This document shows, piece after piece, positions 1 through 9,482 of a stretch of 64,000 nt of DNA (the first letter of the stretch is position 1; each line of letters opens with the position of its first letter). This stretch comes from UBA1672 sp050633505 (GTDB taxonomy: Bacteria > Pseudomonadota > Alphaproteobacteria > Micavibrionales > Micavibrionaceae): contig JBOEGQ010000005.1 of the NCBI GenBank assembly GCA_050633505.1, positions 62,001 to 126,000 of the forward strand, written 5' to 3'. A program made the translations under genes and the position numbers. The notes beneath the pieces were generated by a model. It searched no databases and was not told the DNA's origin. It worked only from the letters and a program-made list of their open reading frames with translations.

Positions 1-27
1 ATAGACGAACAAGGGAAGAAAACGACA

Positions 28-1146
28 ATGATGTTGGAGGGTAATCAACGTGGCGGCGCTTATCAAATGGCGCACCACCTGATGAATATGCAAGACAATG
101 AACATGTCGAAGTGCACGAAATCTCCGGTTTTATATCTGACACAGTCTTCGGTGCCTTAGAAGAAATACACGCCGCATCCAAAGGCACAAAATGCAAACA
201 GTTCATGTTTTCTGTTTCCTTAAATCCACCACAAAACGAAACAGCACCAACAGAATATTTTGAAAACGCGCTGGCGCGTATAGAAGAAAAAACAGGACTA
301 TCCGCACAATCTCGCGTTATTGTCTTCCATGAAAAAGAAGGCCGCCGTCACGCGCATTGTATCTGGTCACGCATTGATGCGGATCAAATGAAAGCGATTA
401 ACCTCCCCCATTACAAACGTAAACTGAATAACATTTCTAAAGATCTGTTTCTAGAATATGATTGGACTTTACCGCAAGGATTTATCGATAAGGCAATGCG
501 CAATCCGCTCAATTTGAGCCGCGAAGAATGGCAACAAGCAAAACGCAGTGAACAAGATCCGCGCCTTCTTAAAAAACTATTCCAACGCGCATGGCAAATA
601 TCAGATAGCAAACATGCTTTTGAAAAGGCCTTAAAAGAACATGGCCTATGGCTGGCGCAAGGTGATCGACGTGGATTTGTTGCTATAGATTATAAAGGTG
701 AGATTTATTCCCTTTCCCGATGGGCAAGCGTGAAAACCAGAGCCTTAAAACAAAAGCTAGGTGACCCCGAAGAACTGCTGACGGTACAAGAAATCCAAGA
801 TCATATTGCTGACAAAATGACGCGAGCTTTAAAAGAGCATATCAAATCCATTGAAGACAAATTCAAAAAGGATTTTGCGCCCTTCAAATTCGCTATTCAA
901 AAACTCAAACGTGATCATAATCACGAACGCAAAGAACTCCGCGAACACCATAAAGATCGATGGATTGCGGAAGAGAAGACCCGTATTGATGCCCACACTT
1001 CTTATGCAGCAGCAGCTATATTCGGTGTAGACTTAAGTATTTTGGACAACAGGCCAATCGAAAAATACGAAATCATATTTTTAGATAGCCACGGTCTCAA
1101 AAACATAGAAACGGTATTTATAATGAAAGAAATGGCGCATGAATAA
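28..1146 (+). CDS. Relaxase/mobilization protein (MobA/VirD2-like)
   Basis: This is a DNA-nicking relaxase that would start conjugative transfer at an oriT. The N-terminus (NQRGG near residues 6-10) is typical of these relaxases, and residues 101-117 carry the metal-binding signature with H101, H108 and H110 followed by SRID. The C-terminal third is charged and probably helical. At 372 residues it lacks an added helicase or primase domain, so it is a small relaxase. ATG codons at 28 and 31 both follow an AAGGGA ribosome-binding site at 11-16. The frame is open to the window edge, so a slightly longer protein cannot be excluded. It overlaps the next gene by 8 bases, which suggests translational coupling. 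The exact MOB class was not determined. Confidence 0.8.
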   Translation: MMLEGNQRGGAYQMAHHLMNMQDNEHVEVHEISGFISDTVFGALEEIHAASKGTKCKQFMFSVSLNPPQNETAPTEYFENALARIEEKTGLSAQSRVIVFHEKEGRRHAHCIWSRIDADQMKAINLPHYKRKLNNISKDLFLEYDWTLPQGFIDKAMRNPLNLSREEWQQAKRSEQDPRLLKKLFQRAWQISDSKHAFEKALKEHGLWLAQGDRRGFVAIDYKGEIYSLSRWASVKTRALKQKLGDPEELLTVQEIQDHIADKMTRALKEHIKSIEDKFKKDFAPFKFAIQKLKRDHNHERKELREHHKDRWIAEEKTRIDAHTSYAAAAIFGVDLSILDNRPIEKYEIIFLDSHGLKNIETVFIMKEMAHE

Positions 1147-1759
1147 GTGGAGAAAAAAAGAGTTTAGCTTCTCAGAAAACATTCAATGCCCAGTGACGAT
1201 TGTTAGCGATGCTGCAGTTTCTTCTGTAGGAGTAGCAGACGGCCGTTTGATACCTGTACTCATTATAGATACAACTGATAGATCAGATATAGATGAACTG
1301 GTTCAATTTCACGATTTCACACCTGCAGGAGATGTTCAATGTGCATGGGGCAGTAGTAGAGCGCATAAATGGAAAAACACGCCTACAGATTTATCAAAAA
1401 TTTCCTTATTTCTTGAATTTGAACGCCCTTGTGAAACATTTATCAATATTGAATTTGATGTGCGTACTTACGGTACGGTTATAGACACGATTTTATCGGC
1501 AAAAGCGCTTTACCTTCAACCAGGAAAAGAAGGAGATCGTCTTTCCCACGATATTAATTGCCCTAAAATTGGAGTAGAAGTAGCCGACACAGGATTCGGA
1601 GAATGCTGGGATAAGCTGTGGCGCAAGAGTCTAACTAAGAAATTTAAACATATGGGATTTAACCGTTCTGATGCAAAAAAAGCAGCAGATAAAACCATTC
1701 AGGAAACACGCAAAATGTATTCTTATAGAATGAGCAATAAAAGTTCTTCTAAAAAATAA
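1139..1759 (+). CDS. Hypothetical protein coupled to relaxase
   Basis: I do not recognise this 206-residue protein. It begins inside the last codons of the relaxase gene (8-base overlap), so the two are very probably co-translated and it may be a mobilization accessory factor. That role is inference from position only. There is no signal peptide or membrane segment. The C-terminal 50 residues are strongly basic (many Lys and Arg, ending in a Ser/Lys-rich tail), which would suit DNA contact. The central part looks like a mixed alpha/beta fold with no motif I can name. Confidence 0.55.
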   Translation: MNKWRKKEFSFSENIQCPVTIVSDAAVSSVGVADGRLIPVLIIDTTDRSDIDELVQFHDFTPAGDVQCAWGSSRAHKWKNTPTDLSKISLFLEFERPCETFINIEFDVRTYGTVIDTILSAKALYLQPGKEGDRLSHDINCPKIGVEVADTGFGECWDKLWRKSLTKKFKHMGFNRSDAKKAADKTIQETRKMYSYRMSNKSSSKK

Positions 1760-1786
1760 AACTGAAAGACTCAGATCTTAATTAAA

Positions 1787-2134
1787 TCATACCGCAGCCA
1801 ATTTATCTGTCTCTGACCAGACTTCGTCGATAATGCTTTTAAGCTTAGAGCCACGCGATAATGTTGACCGCTCTCTATTATGATATTTACTCGCCTCATC
1901 ACGTGGCGCAGACAGCCAGTTAAATGAGCCATTCATATAGAAAGCATCATCATACGCCAAGGTCTTACAGTGCGTCCCCTTAACCCCGATAATGTCTATG
2001 CCTTCTTTTTTAAAGGCGCTTAATGCACGTTCAGCAATGCCCTTATCTTGGTTAGCCGTATAGTTTTTTGGGTTCATCTTCATAAAGCGTTTCAAACTCT
2101 TGTAGCCATTCACCCTCCCAGTAACGCGCCGCAA
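1787..2134 (-). pseudogene. C-terminal phospholipase D-like (HKD) fragment, detached from helicase
   Basis: The translation carries one HxKxxxxD motif (H and K in HCKTLAYD) followed by a GSFNW segment and an NRERS stretch, which is the signature of a PLD-type nuclease half. It lies directly after the helicase ORF in a different reading frame and overlaps it by 83 bases. Some SF1 helicases carry such a PLD domain at the C-terminus, so I read this as the distal end of the same ancestral gene after an internal deletion and frameshift. A run of six A residues near 2066-2071 lies at the junction. Expression as a separate 115-residue protein is possible but less likely, since PLD enzymes need two HKD motifs (or a dimer). 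Confidence 0.5.
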
Positions 2135-4133
2135 GCTGAAAAGTTAGTAATCGTAAAGATGTATCAATTTCTTGTTCAAAGCTTTTTGGATCACGCAGAA
2201 CAGAAATAAGCCTTGAATCGTTCGCCTGTAGATCATTTAACACACCTGTCCACGCCGTCTTTAATGCACGATAATCAGATTGTTTTTCTTCCCACTGGAG
2301 AAGTTCTTTTTCTAACGCTAGTAATTGTTCTTTCTGTTTTTCGAGAGCGTTCTTCGCGCTTTGTAATGCCTCTTTTTTCTTCTTTTCTATAAGCGACAAG
2401 TGCCCCCTAATATCATCCTCAGATAATGTTGTTGTAAAACTCCAATCGTCATTTGATATTTTATGGCTGGATAGAAACTCAATCACACGTGTAGATCGTC
2501 TTTGACGTATGTTTTTTGAAAACAATGCGCCCAATGCTTCAAACATATTTTTATTTTGTGATAACCGCAAAGCTTCATGCGCATGACCCTGATATGCTGT
2601 CAAAGTACTGTCTTGCGTCTCAACCTCAACTCTAGCCGCATCATTTTGTTCCTCTAATTCCTGTTGTTGCTTTTTTAGTGCATCCACTTTCTCATTTAAA
2701 AATGCTTCAACATCGCATCCATCATATTCAATATTAAAGGCCTCTGTTTTAACCTTTAAATCAATAGCCTTATCAAGATATACCTTAGCCAGAATAAGTT
2801 CGGCATGTACGCACTCAATTGCATCAGAAAGAGTTTCAATATCTTGCCCTACAAACGCCTTGTTCGTACATGCTATGTAATGCTGTTGCCTCTTTTCTCG
2901 TTCATCAGGAACCTCTAAATCATCTAACCAGCCCTTCCATGATTTTCCTGATTCATAACTCCGCTGCATACATTGGAAATTTTCATATATGTCTCTATTA
3001 CCGGCTTCTCTATCAGAAGGTAATAACGTTCCAAAAGACTGAACGCCTTGAACCCAGCGATCAAATAAAATTGCTTTATTCTCGTCTTGAGTGAACGGAT
3101 GATTTTTGGATAAATCATCATCACCAGAAATACTATTCAACGCATTTTGAACGGCCTGATTATTTGTTGATGTCACCAAAATAATAGGCGCCTCTTGCTT
3201 TTCCAGCGCAGCATTCACCCACTCAGACGCAATTATATTTCCAATCAATGTTGTTTTACCAGTGCCCGGCGGCCCGGTGACAGCCAGAATATCACCCTCA
3301 TCCATTTGCAAATCAGCATAAAGAGCAAGTCTCTGAGCATCATTTAACGGATAATCACCCGTTACATGTCCACTGTGTGATTTATCAAGATCCGTATTTG
3401 CCGATAAAATCTTGGTTTGGGCAGAAGATAATGTTGCCTCAATCAGCAACGGCACCGTTTCAGACGCATCTATATCAGAATACAAATCAAGTAATGCAGC
3501 ACTTGCTCCACCTGTTTGTAGATCAAGGACGTAATATACATCCTCAGTTTGCACACATGTTCCATTGTGGTCGCTAACAACAAACTCTACATCAAGATGT
3601 TCATGCAAAAGCTTTACAAGATACTCTTCCAGATCTTTCTGCGTTATATTCTCTGGTATAGACCCAACATGTCCAAGCGCCTCTTCAATCTTTTGCTGAT
3701 AAACACCAAATGAAAAGACGCTATTACGGCACGGCTCTACGAACTTGTTATTAAAAGCAGGAAAGCTATTCGGCGTAATTGTAAGTTTACCATCCTTATC
3801 TAAACGCCCCCTGATCCAAAGCGGAATAATATCAGTGCCACGCCTTTGAAAATCGACATGACGTAATACAATAGGAGCGTATAAAACAGGGACAGAGGAT
3901 AATTCGTCCTCATCTTCTTTAAAAGCTTTAGAGGACTTCTTCTTTGGGAACTTCTTGTCTTTATATGCAGTGAAAAATTTACTTACAGTTGCTTGAGATA
4001 AAGAGAAGTGATCTTCATCTTTCTGTATCTTATCAAGAATAGTGTCTTTCTTGATTTCAAATTCAACGGAGTCGACAAGACATTGCCTCCAGTAGAGCAC
4101 GCATTTTTCAAGCTGTCCGGTTAAATCATTCAT
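2052..4133 (-). CDS. SF1 helicase-like ATPase, truncated before Walker B
   Basis: A 693-residue protein with a clear Walker A (GPPGTGKTT, about residue 285) and the following helicase motif Ia region, then a long charged coiled-coil-like insert (about residues 480-640). This layout matches large superfamily 1 (COG1112-type) helicases, which are normally well over 1000 residues. The protein stops soon after the segment LAARYWEG, before any Walker B (DEAG/DEAA) or motifs III-VI. It therefore cannot be a working helicase as encoded. A PLD fragment that would belong at the C-terminus follows in another frame. Related helicase-PLD proteins occur in defence islands, and the neighbouring Avs-like gene supports that context. 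I see it as a decaying defence gene. Confidence 0.65.
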   Translation of the reverse strand: MNDLTGQLEKCVLYWRQCLVDSVEFEIKKDTILDKIQKDEDHFSLSQATVSKFFTAYKDKKFPKKKSSKAFKEDEDELSSVPVLYAPIVLRHVDFQRRGTDIIPLWIRGRLDKDGKLTITPNSFPAFNNKFVEPCRNSVFSFGVYQQKIEEALGHVGSIPENITQKDLEEYLVKLLHEHLDVEFVVSDHNGTCVQTEDVYYVLDLQTGGASAALLDLYSDIDASETVPLLIEATLSSAQTKILSANTDLDKSHSGHVTGDYPLNDAQRLALYADLQMDEGDILAVTGPPGTGKTTLIGNIIASEWVNAALEKQEAPIILVTSTNNQAVQNALNSISGDDDLSKNHPFTQDENKAILFDRWVQGVQSFGTLLPSDREAGNRDIYENFQCMQRSYESGKSWKGWLDDLEVPDEREKRQQHYIACTNKAFVGQDIETLSDAIECVHAELILAKVYLDKAIDLKVKTEAFNIEYDGCDVEAFLNEKVDALKKQQQELEEQNDAARVEVETQDSTLTAYQGHAHEALRLSQNKNMFEALGALFSKNIRQRRSTRVIEFLSSHKISNDDWSFTTTLSEDDIRGHLSLIEKKKKEALQSAKNALEKQKEQLLALEKELLQWEEKQSDYRALKTAWTGVLNDLQANDSRLISVLRDPKSFEQEIDTSLRLLTFQLAARYWEGEWLQEFETLYEDEPKKLYG

Positions 4134-4341
4134 AGAGATTAAATATCAAAAATTCAGGATGTTAGATACGTTTATAATAAAAAATTTAACTGGCCTGAAC
4201 ATTCAAGAATATTAGAGAAAACCTTATCATGACCATACACCTTCCAGAACTACTAGAAAAATGATATGCAACCACCGCAAGAGCACCAAGAATTGATTGA
4301 ACAGCCCTAGCTATACAACAAATACCGCTAAACATGAGGCA

Positions 4342-7300
4342 TTAGTAATGGCGATCATGCGCATTCACAATTTTATCTGCCCCATATATTCCAAGCTCTA
4401 ACATTTTATCAATAATATCAAGAAACTGCTTTCTGAGCTCAGGCTTATATTCTGAATTCGCATATTCTTTTTCCAAAAGCTCATCCAGATAAAAACAATC
4501 TCGCATTTGCAGAGATTTTGATATTTCCGGATTTTCATAGTATTCAAATATTTTTTGAGCTGAAAGGATCACATATTCACGCACATCTGATTTAGATTCT
4601 TTAAGTAGATGTAAAAAATCAAACGTATCATTTTGAAAGCTTCTAGAATTTATATATTCATGAATCAGATCATGATAGCGGCTTATGTCTTCTGATTTAA
4701 ATTTTCCAAAAATATGCGCTGCATTTTTTTGTACATGTTCATCTTCATCATTGAAAAATAATTTTATTCTTTCAATAGCCTTATCATGATATTCAGTATG
4801 CGTAAGCCACTCTGCAGCCACATCAGCCGCAATCCTTCGGTGCTCTACAGTTTTTTTGCAAAGTTGACCGTACAGATCATCATAATTAGGATCACAATAA
4901 CTGGCATTGAAAACAAGCCATGCACCCACAATCTTATGGTTTCCATTTTGCGCTTGAAGTAAGCGATGCAACAAATTCTTTCCTGTATCAGTTTTTCCAT
5001 TGAGTAAATACCAAGCAAGCCTGCGTCCACGTGCCGACGCAATCATTTCTAATGCTTTATCTTCTTCTGAGTAAAAATTTATTAGTTGCTCTAAAATACT
5101 TCCGCAGATATCACGATTGTAATTGTATAATGGGAATAATAACTCAAGCAATGCATAGCGCACGCTTTCATAGCTTTCCTCTTGCACACGCTCCTTAAGA
5201 AATGCCTCTATAAACTCTGAAAAATTTGTTTGATCTGCCCAATAAACCGATGAAAGAGTCCAAACGGACGCCCCGCGAGCACAGTTTATTGCTGATGAAA
5301 AAAGCTGATCAAAGCCATCAGACAAGTCATTTATAGATGATATGTCATCAGATTTTGCTTTTCGGTTTTCAATTGTCACAGCATTATCATTTGCACGTCC
5401 TGTACGCGCATACTTTGTAAGTATATCTAAGTTTTTTTGATTTTTCGCTAACTCAGGATACTGCTTTATGACATAAGAAATCTCTTGCCCAAAAGGTTGT
5501 CCTTCGTATTGATCAGCAAACATAATAGCCTCGTTTAAACAATCAGTCTCACAGCCTTCTGATTGGTGCAATCCAGATAGTATGCTTCGCACATAATCGG
5601 AATTAGCATCTGTAGGTATATGTTGCAAAAATTGTGCAAAACGAGTGGGCTGCTCTTTAGTGCAGTCCCCTAAAACACGTGCTAATGAACTTGCTCCGCC
5701 AATAAAGCGATCTTCGCACCAGTTAAACTTTTTCTCTACATTATGTTTTGCAATGGCCTGTAACCATTGCTTATCCGTCATAAATTTGGCGTGATCCAAT
5801 GAAATTGGTGATTGAACAACACCACCTTTTATTTCATCAGGTTCAGATATTTTTCGCCCTTTAAACTTTCGTTTAAGCTCATAGAGCCGTTTTTTCATAG
5901 GTTTTGTCAGACAATCTTCTCCGATTGTTTCCAGTATACACCATTCTTCATAACTTGAATTATTGAGATTTTGAATAATCCAGCGCCGCTCCCCCTTACC
6001 ACCTTCTCTTGCATATCTTTTTGCTCTATCTAATTCAGGCTGATGAGCTGTTATAATCTCTTCGACCTGAGAGCGCTCTAATTCACTTAAGTATTGAAGG
6101 CATCCCTTTGCAGCCTCAGCAAAAGGCTGCCACTCCACTCCTCTAAACCCAGCTTCTAAAATATTTTTCTGTTTAAGTAGTTCAATAAAAGTATCTTTAA
6201 AGTAAAATGGATTGCTCTCGATTGCCACCATATGAAAATAAGAAAATAGGCTGTGTTTTGACGGATTAAGCTTTTTAAGATAACTGTGCGCTAAATCTGG
6301 CGCTGTGCTCGCTAAATCTTTAAGAGCATTTTTAAATAACAACACAAATTGGTCCGCCCCATAACCACCCTCATAGACACTTTCAAAAGTAGAATCATAC
6401 TCTCCTTTGCTATGTCGCTCTTTAATAACCTCTACACTTCGATTAAGTGTCTCTAAAAAACCCAAGATAAATTCAGATGGATTAGTTTTAGATGCGTTGG
6501 ATAAAGAGTGTATATCCAATTCCGAAAAATGATCTCTCGAAAATGGGTGGTCTCCTTCATTATGCTCAAACCATGCCTTTAGATAAACCTTTAACACTTT
6601 AGAAGCACGATGAGCGTTTTCATGAACCCATGTATGCAGGATGAAATCTCTATTACTAGCAGTCTTTTTAAAAAACAGTCCATCTGGTTTTGACTCAATT
6701 AAATCACAATAAAGCGTTTCAATTGGTTCAATAACTTCCTCCATTCCCTTTGTTTTTACTTGATGGGAGTGTTGTAAAAGCTTCACTGCTCTATCTTCTT
6801 TATTATCCCACCATGACCTTAGGATATCTGAAACTTCCTGAGGTTTCTCGTGGGCAATACTCAATAACCACCATAGAACAAAGTCACTTTTTTCCTCATC
6901 ATCACCATTTAAAATATCTAATAACCAATGTGATTTTTTATGAAGATCAAACCAACCTGACGAACCAAAAAGAATAGAACGAGAAAAGACAGAAAATTTT
7001 GTTGCTTGTGTGTCATAAGACAAACCAATTTCTCTCTCTTGCTCTATGGGGTCTTTCAATGATCCTAGCCACTTCACTACCGCAATTTTAACGTGATAGC
7101 GTATATCATTATTATTCAAAATACTTTTGAGTTCAGTTAAATAGCGCTCCCTATCATCCTGCCTAAGGACTTCAAGAATTTGACGAGTTTGCGTTCTGCG
7201 AAACAAATGCTGTTCGCTATCCAAAAGCAGCTCTAATAGAGACTTTTCAGATTTCAGAAATGTCCGCGCATATATGTAATCAAAAAAACTCTCATGGAAG

Positions 7301-8895
7301 AAATTCAGTTTATTATTGCTGGAAATTATTAGCCCTTCTGATGCCAGTATTTCTCGCGCTCCTGAATAATCATCTAGAATACTATCTGGAGCATTTAATT
7401 TCTGTTTACTGCTCATCCAGTTCGACAAGGCCTTTAAAGGCTGCATCAACTCCCATAAAACATCTCTTTTCTTTATCTCTTTTTCTTTCTTTAGAAATAA
7501 AGCCCTAAAGAGATCATCGCGATTATTAAAGCTTATATCGCTGTCATAAACTTTGAGATAAAGAGATAAATTAAGAGGTAAGGATAATAGCGATTTTTGT
7601 CCCTCACTAAAATTTTGTACAGAAATTTCCTTCGTCTCTAAAACTGGACAAATCTCACTTTTCCAGTCCAACAACCCAACATTAATTCTTTTAGTGATCT
7701 TTCCTTCTAATTTTTCTAGTGCCTTAAAACGTTCGTCACCATCAAAATCAAAATCTCGGCAGACAAATACCACCGTTGTGTTCAGAAGGTTAAGTCCTTT
7801 TGTTAATTGCAGTACAGTATTCCTAACAGCCCCACTACGCCCAGAAACCTCACTGACGGCATCCACCTGGTCGATAATAAGAACGGATAATTTTTGATTT
7901 GCGACACAATGCAAAGTTATTGTAGGACTTTCATCTCTACCAAATAAATCTGCTCCGAGTTTTTGTGGGGATTTAGCTTCAAGATGCTGATCGACTCTTA
8001 AAGCCAAATGAACAATCTCTTGTTTTTTAAGCTCTTCTATTAATGCTCGGACAACACCAGACTTTCCCGATCCGGCAACGCCAGTTAGTAAGATAAGCTT
8101 TGCGCCATTGTCCTTTGTCACCTCATCAATGAGAGATACTTGCTCTTTACGTGAAATTTGAACATCATCAATGCCAAAAGGCATGTAGGTATCAAGATAA
8201 AAATCAGTCTGCTCATCAAATTTTTCTTTCAAAGTCTTATCTAATTGATAATCTCTAAAATCTATCCTTTGCGTCTTTAAATCAGCCCTTACTTTTTCAG
8301 TTGTCACAATCTTGTTCAGATTTTCCAACATGTATTGTCGTAGATGTTTAAAGACATCTGCATAAAACAATAAACTTGATTTTGTTTGGATAACATTATC
8401 AATGCTGCGCTCTGGAACAACTTCGAAATGTGAACGATTCAACCTATTCCAAGATGTATTATTGTCTGCGTCCCATGCTTTTGATAAATCAGAAAAAACA
8501 GTGTTTTTACGAGGCAATGTGGCGATAAATTCATCCACTGAATTGGAAATACGAGCTTTACTAGTTAAGCTGTCTAAATCACGTGATGGGTGCTGTGAAA
8601 TAAAATAGCAATGATTACTAGCATCTTCGTCTAATCTTCTTGCAAATACATCTAAAACACCTTCATTTTTGAGTTTGCTAATAGTCCAATTGCCATTTGC
8701 AGCGTTAATTTTAGTTTGAACCCATTCGACACGCACCCCCTTACCAACCGCAAATTCAAATCCTTTGTGTTCTTCGGTTATACCTTCATATCGAATCCAC
8801 TCGTATTCACCTCTGATAACATCGAGCAGCTTATCTATCAGGAGCTTAGATTCATATTCATTACCTAATTTATCTGCAATACCTCCTGCGAACAC
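4342..8895 (-). CDS. Avs-like STAND NTPase with nuclease-like N-terminus
   Basis: A 1517-residue protein with three parts. The N-terminal ~230 residues resemble the DUF4297-type double-stranded DNA endonuclease domain (GNEYE near 11-15 and an E-W-V-Q-T-K motif at 57-62, as in PD-(D/E)xK folds). The middle is a STAND/NACHT-like NTPase with Walker A GVAGSGKSG (272-280), Walker B LIIDQVD (339-345) and an FHESFFDY motif near residue 545. The remaining ~900 residues are helical-repeat-like and would form the sensor. This architecture is that of AVAST (Avs) antiphage proteins, which recognise phage proteins and then cut DNA. The start is GTG at 8895; a GGAGG just inside the gene hints that initiation could be slightly downstream. 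The antiphage role is inferred from architecture and island setting. Confidence 0.72.
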   Translation of the reverse strand: MFAGGIADKLGNEYESKLLIDKLLDVIRGEYEWIRYEGITEEHKGFEFAVGKGVRVEWVQTKINAANGNWTISKLKNEGVLDVFARRLDEDASNHCYFISQHPSRDLDSLTSKARISNSVDEFIATLPRKNTVFSDLSKAWDADNNTSWNRLNRSHFEVVPERSIDNVIQTKSSLLFYADVFKHLRQYMLENLNKIVTTEKVRADLKTQRIDFRDYQLDKTLKEKFDEQTDFYLDTYMPFGIDDVQISRKEQVSLIDEVTKDNGAKLILLTGVAGSGKSGVVRALIEELKKQEIVHLALRVDQHLEAKSPQKLGADLFGRDESPTITLHCVANQKLSVLIIDQVDAVSEVSGRSGAVRNTVLQLTKGLNLLNTTVVFVCRDFDFDGDERFKALEKLEGKITKRINVGLLDWKSEICPVLETKEISVQNFSEGQKSLLSLPLNLSLYLKVYDSDISFNNRDDLFRALFLKKEKEIKKRDVLWELMQPLKALSNWMSSKQKLNAPDSILDDYSGAREILASEGLIISSNNKLNFFHESFFDYIYARTFLKSEKSLLELLLDSEQHLFRRTQTRQILEVLRQDDRERYLTELKSILNNNDIRYHVKIAVVKWLGSLKDPIEQEREIGLSYDTQATKFSVFSRSILFGSSGWFDLHKKSHWLLDILNGDDEEKSDFVLWWLLSIAHEKPQEVSDILRSWWDNKEDRAVKLLQHSHQVKTKGMEEVIEPIETLYCDLIESKPDGLFFKKTASNRDFILHTWVHENAHRASKVLKVYLKAWFEHNEGDHPFSRDHFSELDIHSLSNASKTNPSEFILGFLETLNRSVEVIKERHSKGEYDSTFESVYEGGYGADQFVLLFKNALKDLASTAPDLAHSYLKKLNPSKHSLFSYFHMVAIESNPFYFKDTFIELLKQKNILEAGFRGVEWQPFAEAAKGCLQYLSELERSQVEEIITAHQPELDRAKRYAREGGKGERRWIIQNLNNSSYEEWCILETIGEDCLTKPMKKRLYELKRKFKGRKISEPDEIKGGVVQSPISLDHAKFMTDKQWLQAIAKHNVEKKFNWCEDRFIGGASSLARVLGDCTKEQPTRFAQFLQHIPTDANSDYVRSILSGLHQSEGCETDCLNEAIMFADQYEGQPFGQEISYVIKQYPELAKNQKNLDILTKYARTGRANDNAVTIENRKAKSDDISSINDLSDGFDQLFSSAINCARGASVWTLSSVYWADQTNFSEFIEAFLKERVQEESYESVRYALLELLFPLYNYNRDICGSILEQLINFYSEEDKALEMIASARGRRLAWYLLNGKTDTGKNLLHRLLQAQNGNHKIVGAWLVFNASYCDPNYDDLYGQLCKKTVEHRRIAADVAAEWLTHTEYHDKAIERIKLFFNDEDEHVQKNAAHIFGKFKSEDISRYHDLIHEYINSRSFQNDTFDFLHLLKESKSDVREYVILSAQKIFEYYENPEISKSLQMRDCFYLDELLEKEYANSEYKPELRKQFLDIIDKMLELGIYGADKIVNAHDRHY

Positions 8896-9010
8896 GTAAA
8901 CCCACTTTTGTTATGTTTAAAACAAATCATTGTACCGTACATATTATTGCAATAAAGCAATTTCTCTACTTGTTTCCAATTATTTATCAAAACACATTCG
9001 AGGGTAAACT

Positions 9011-9300
9011 GTTGGCCTCAATGGAAACTGCGTGAGGTTTCAGGAGGAACAGAAACGCCCCTCTGAATGGGATTGAACGCTCACGCGTTTATGCATGGTT
9101 TTGGTGCAGATGGGAGAAGCATTTCTCCCAAGCCCTGCAAGTGGTAAAACGGCGATACGTTTTGTATGGTGCGATGAAAGGTTGGGACGAATTATTTATT
9201 CCCAAAACCTCACCATACAGCCAGAGGGATGCAACGGGAGAGCGCAGCGTCTCCCTTGCCAAGCGTTTTGAACGTAGTACAAAACAGCTTGCGGAACGGA
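9011..9300. ncRNA. Candidate structured RNA (or structured oriT) with four strong hairpins
   Basis: This gene-free stretch is packed with inverted repeats. TGGGAGAA 9111-9118 pairs with 9123-9130 across a four-base loop. A nested stem pairs 9163-9171 with 9211-9219 (9 perfect pairs) and inside it 9179-9187 with 9200-9210. GCAA-GGGAGA 9231-9241 pairs with 9250-9259, and AAGC-GTTTTG 9261-9270 pairs with 9280-9290. Smaller pairs lie at 9016-9020/9033-9037 and 9076-9080/9085-9089. Four consecutive long stems are far more than expected by chance and suggest a folded RNA of about 290 nt. The family is unknown to me: an OMEGA/HEARO-type guide RNA, an intron remnant or a structured oriT are possible. 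The strand cannot be decided. Confidence 0.5.
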
Positions 9301-9456
9301 ATAACTGTTAAATCAGTATAAAAACTCAACTAAAATGCAAAATGGTAAACTGAGATATTAGACTCTAGCCATTAAATAATCTCCTCCAATACAACAATGC
9401 CGCCTGCGCATTATCTTCCCCCGCCCAAATTCTAGAATCAGATCCCGTAGAATAAA

Positions 9457-9480
9457 GAGAACTTTAAAAAAGGAGTTCTC
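9457..9480 (+). promoter_or_regulatory. Inverted repeat overlapping ribosome-binding site
   Basis: GAGAACT (9457-9463) and AGTTCTC (9474-9480) form a perfect 7-base inverted repeat with a ten-base loop. The AAGGAG ribosome-binding site (9470-9475) sits in the loop and first bases of the right arm, just before the ATG at 9483. It could act as an operator or as an RNA hairpin that limits translation. The function is inferred. Confidence 0.4.
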
Positions 9481-9482
9481 AG

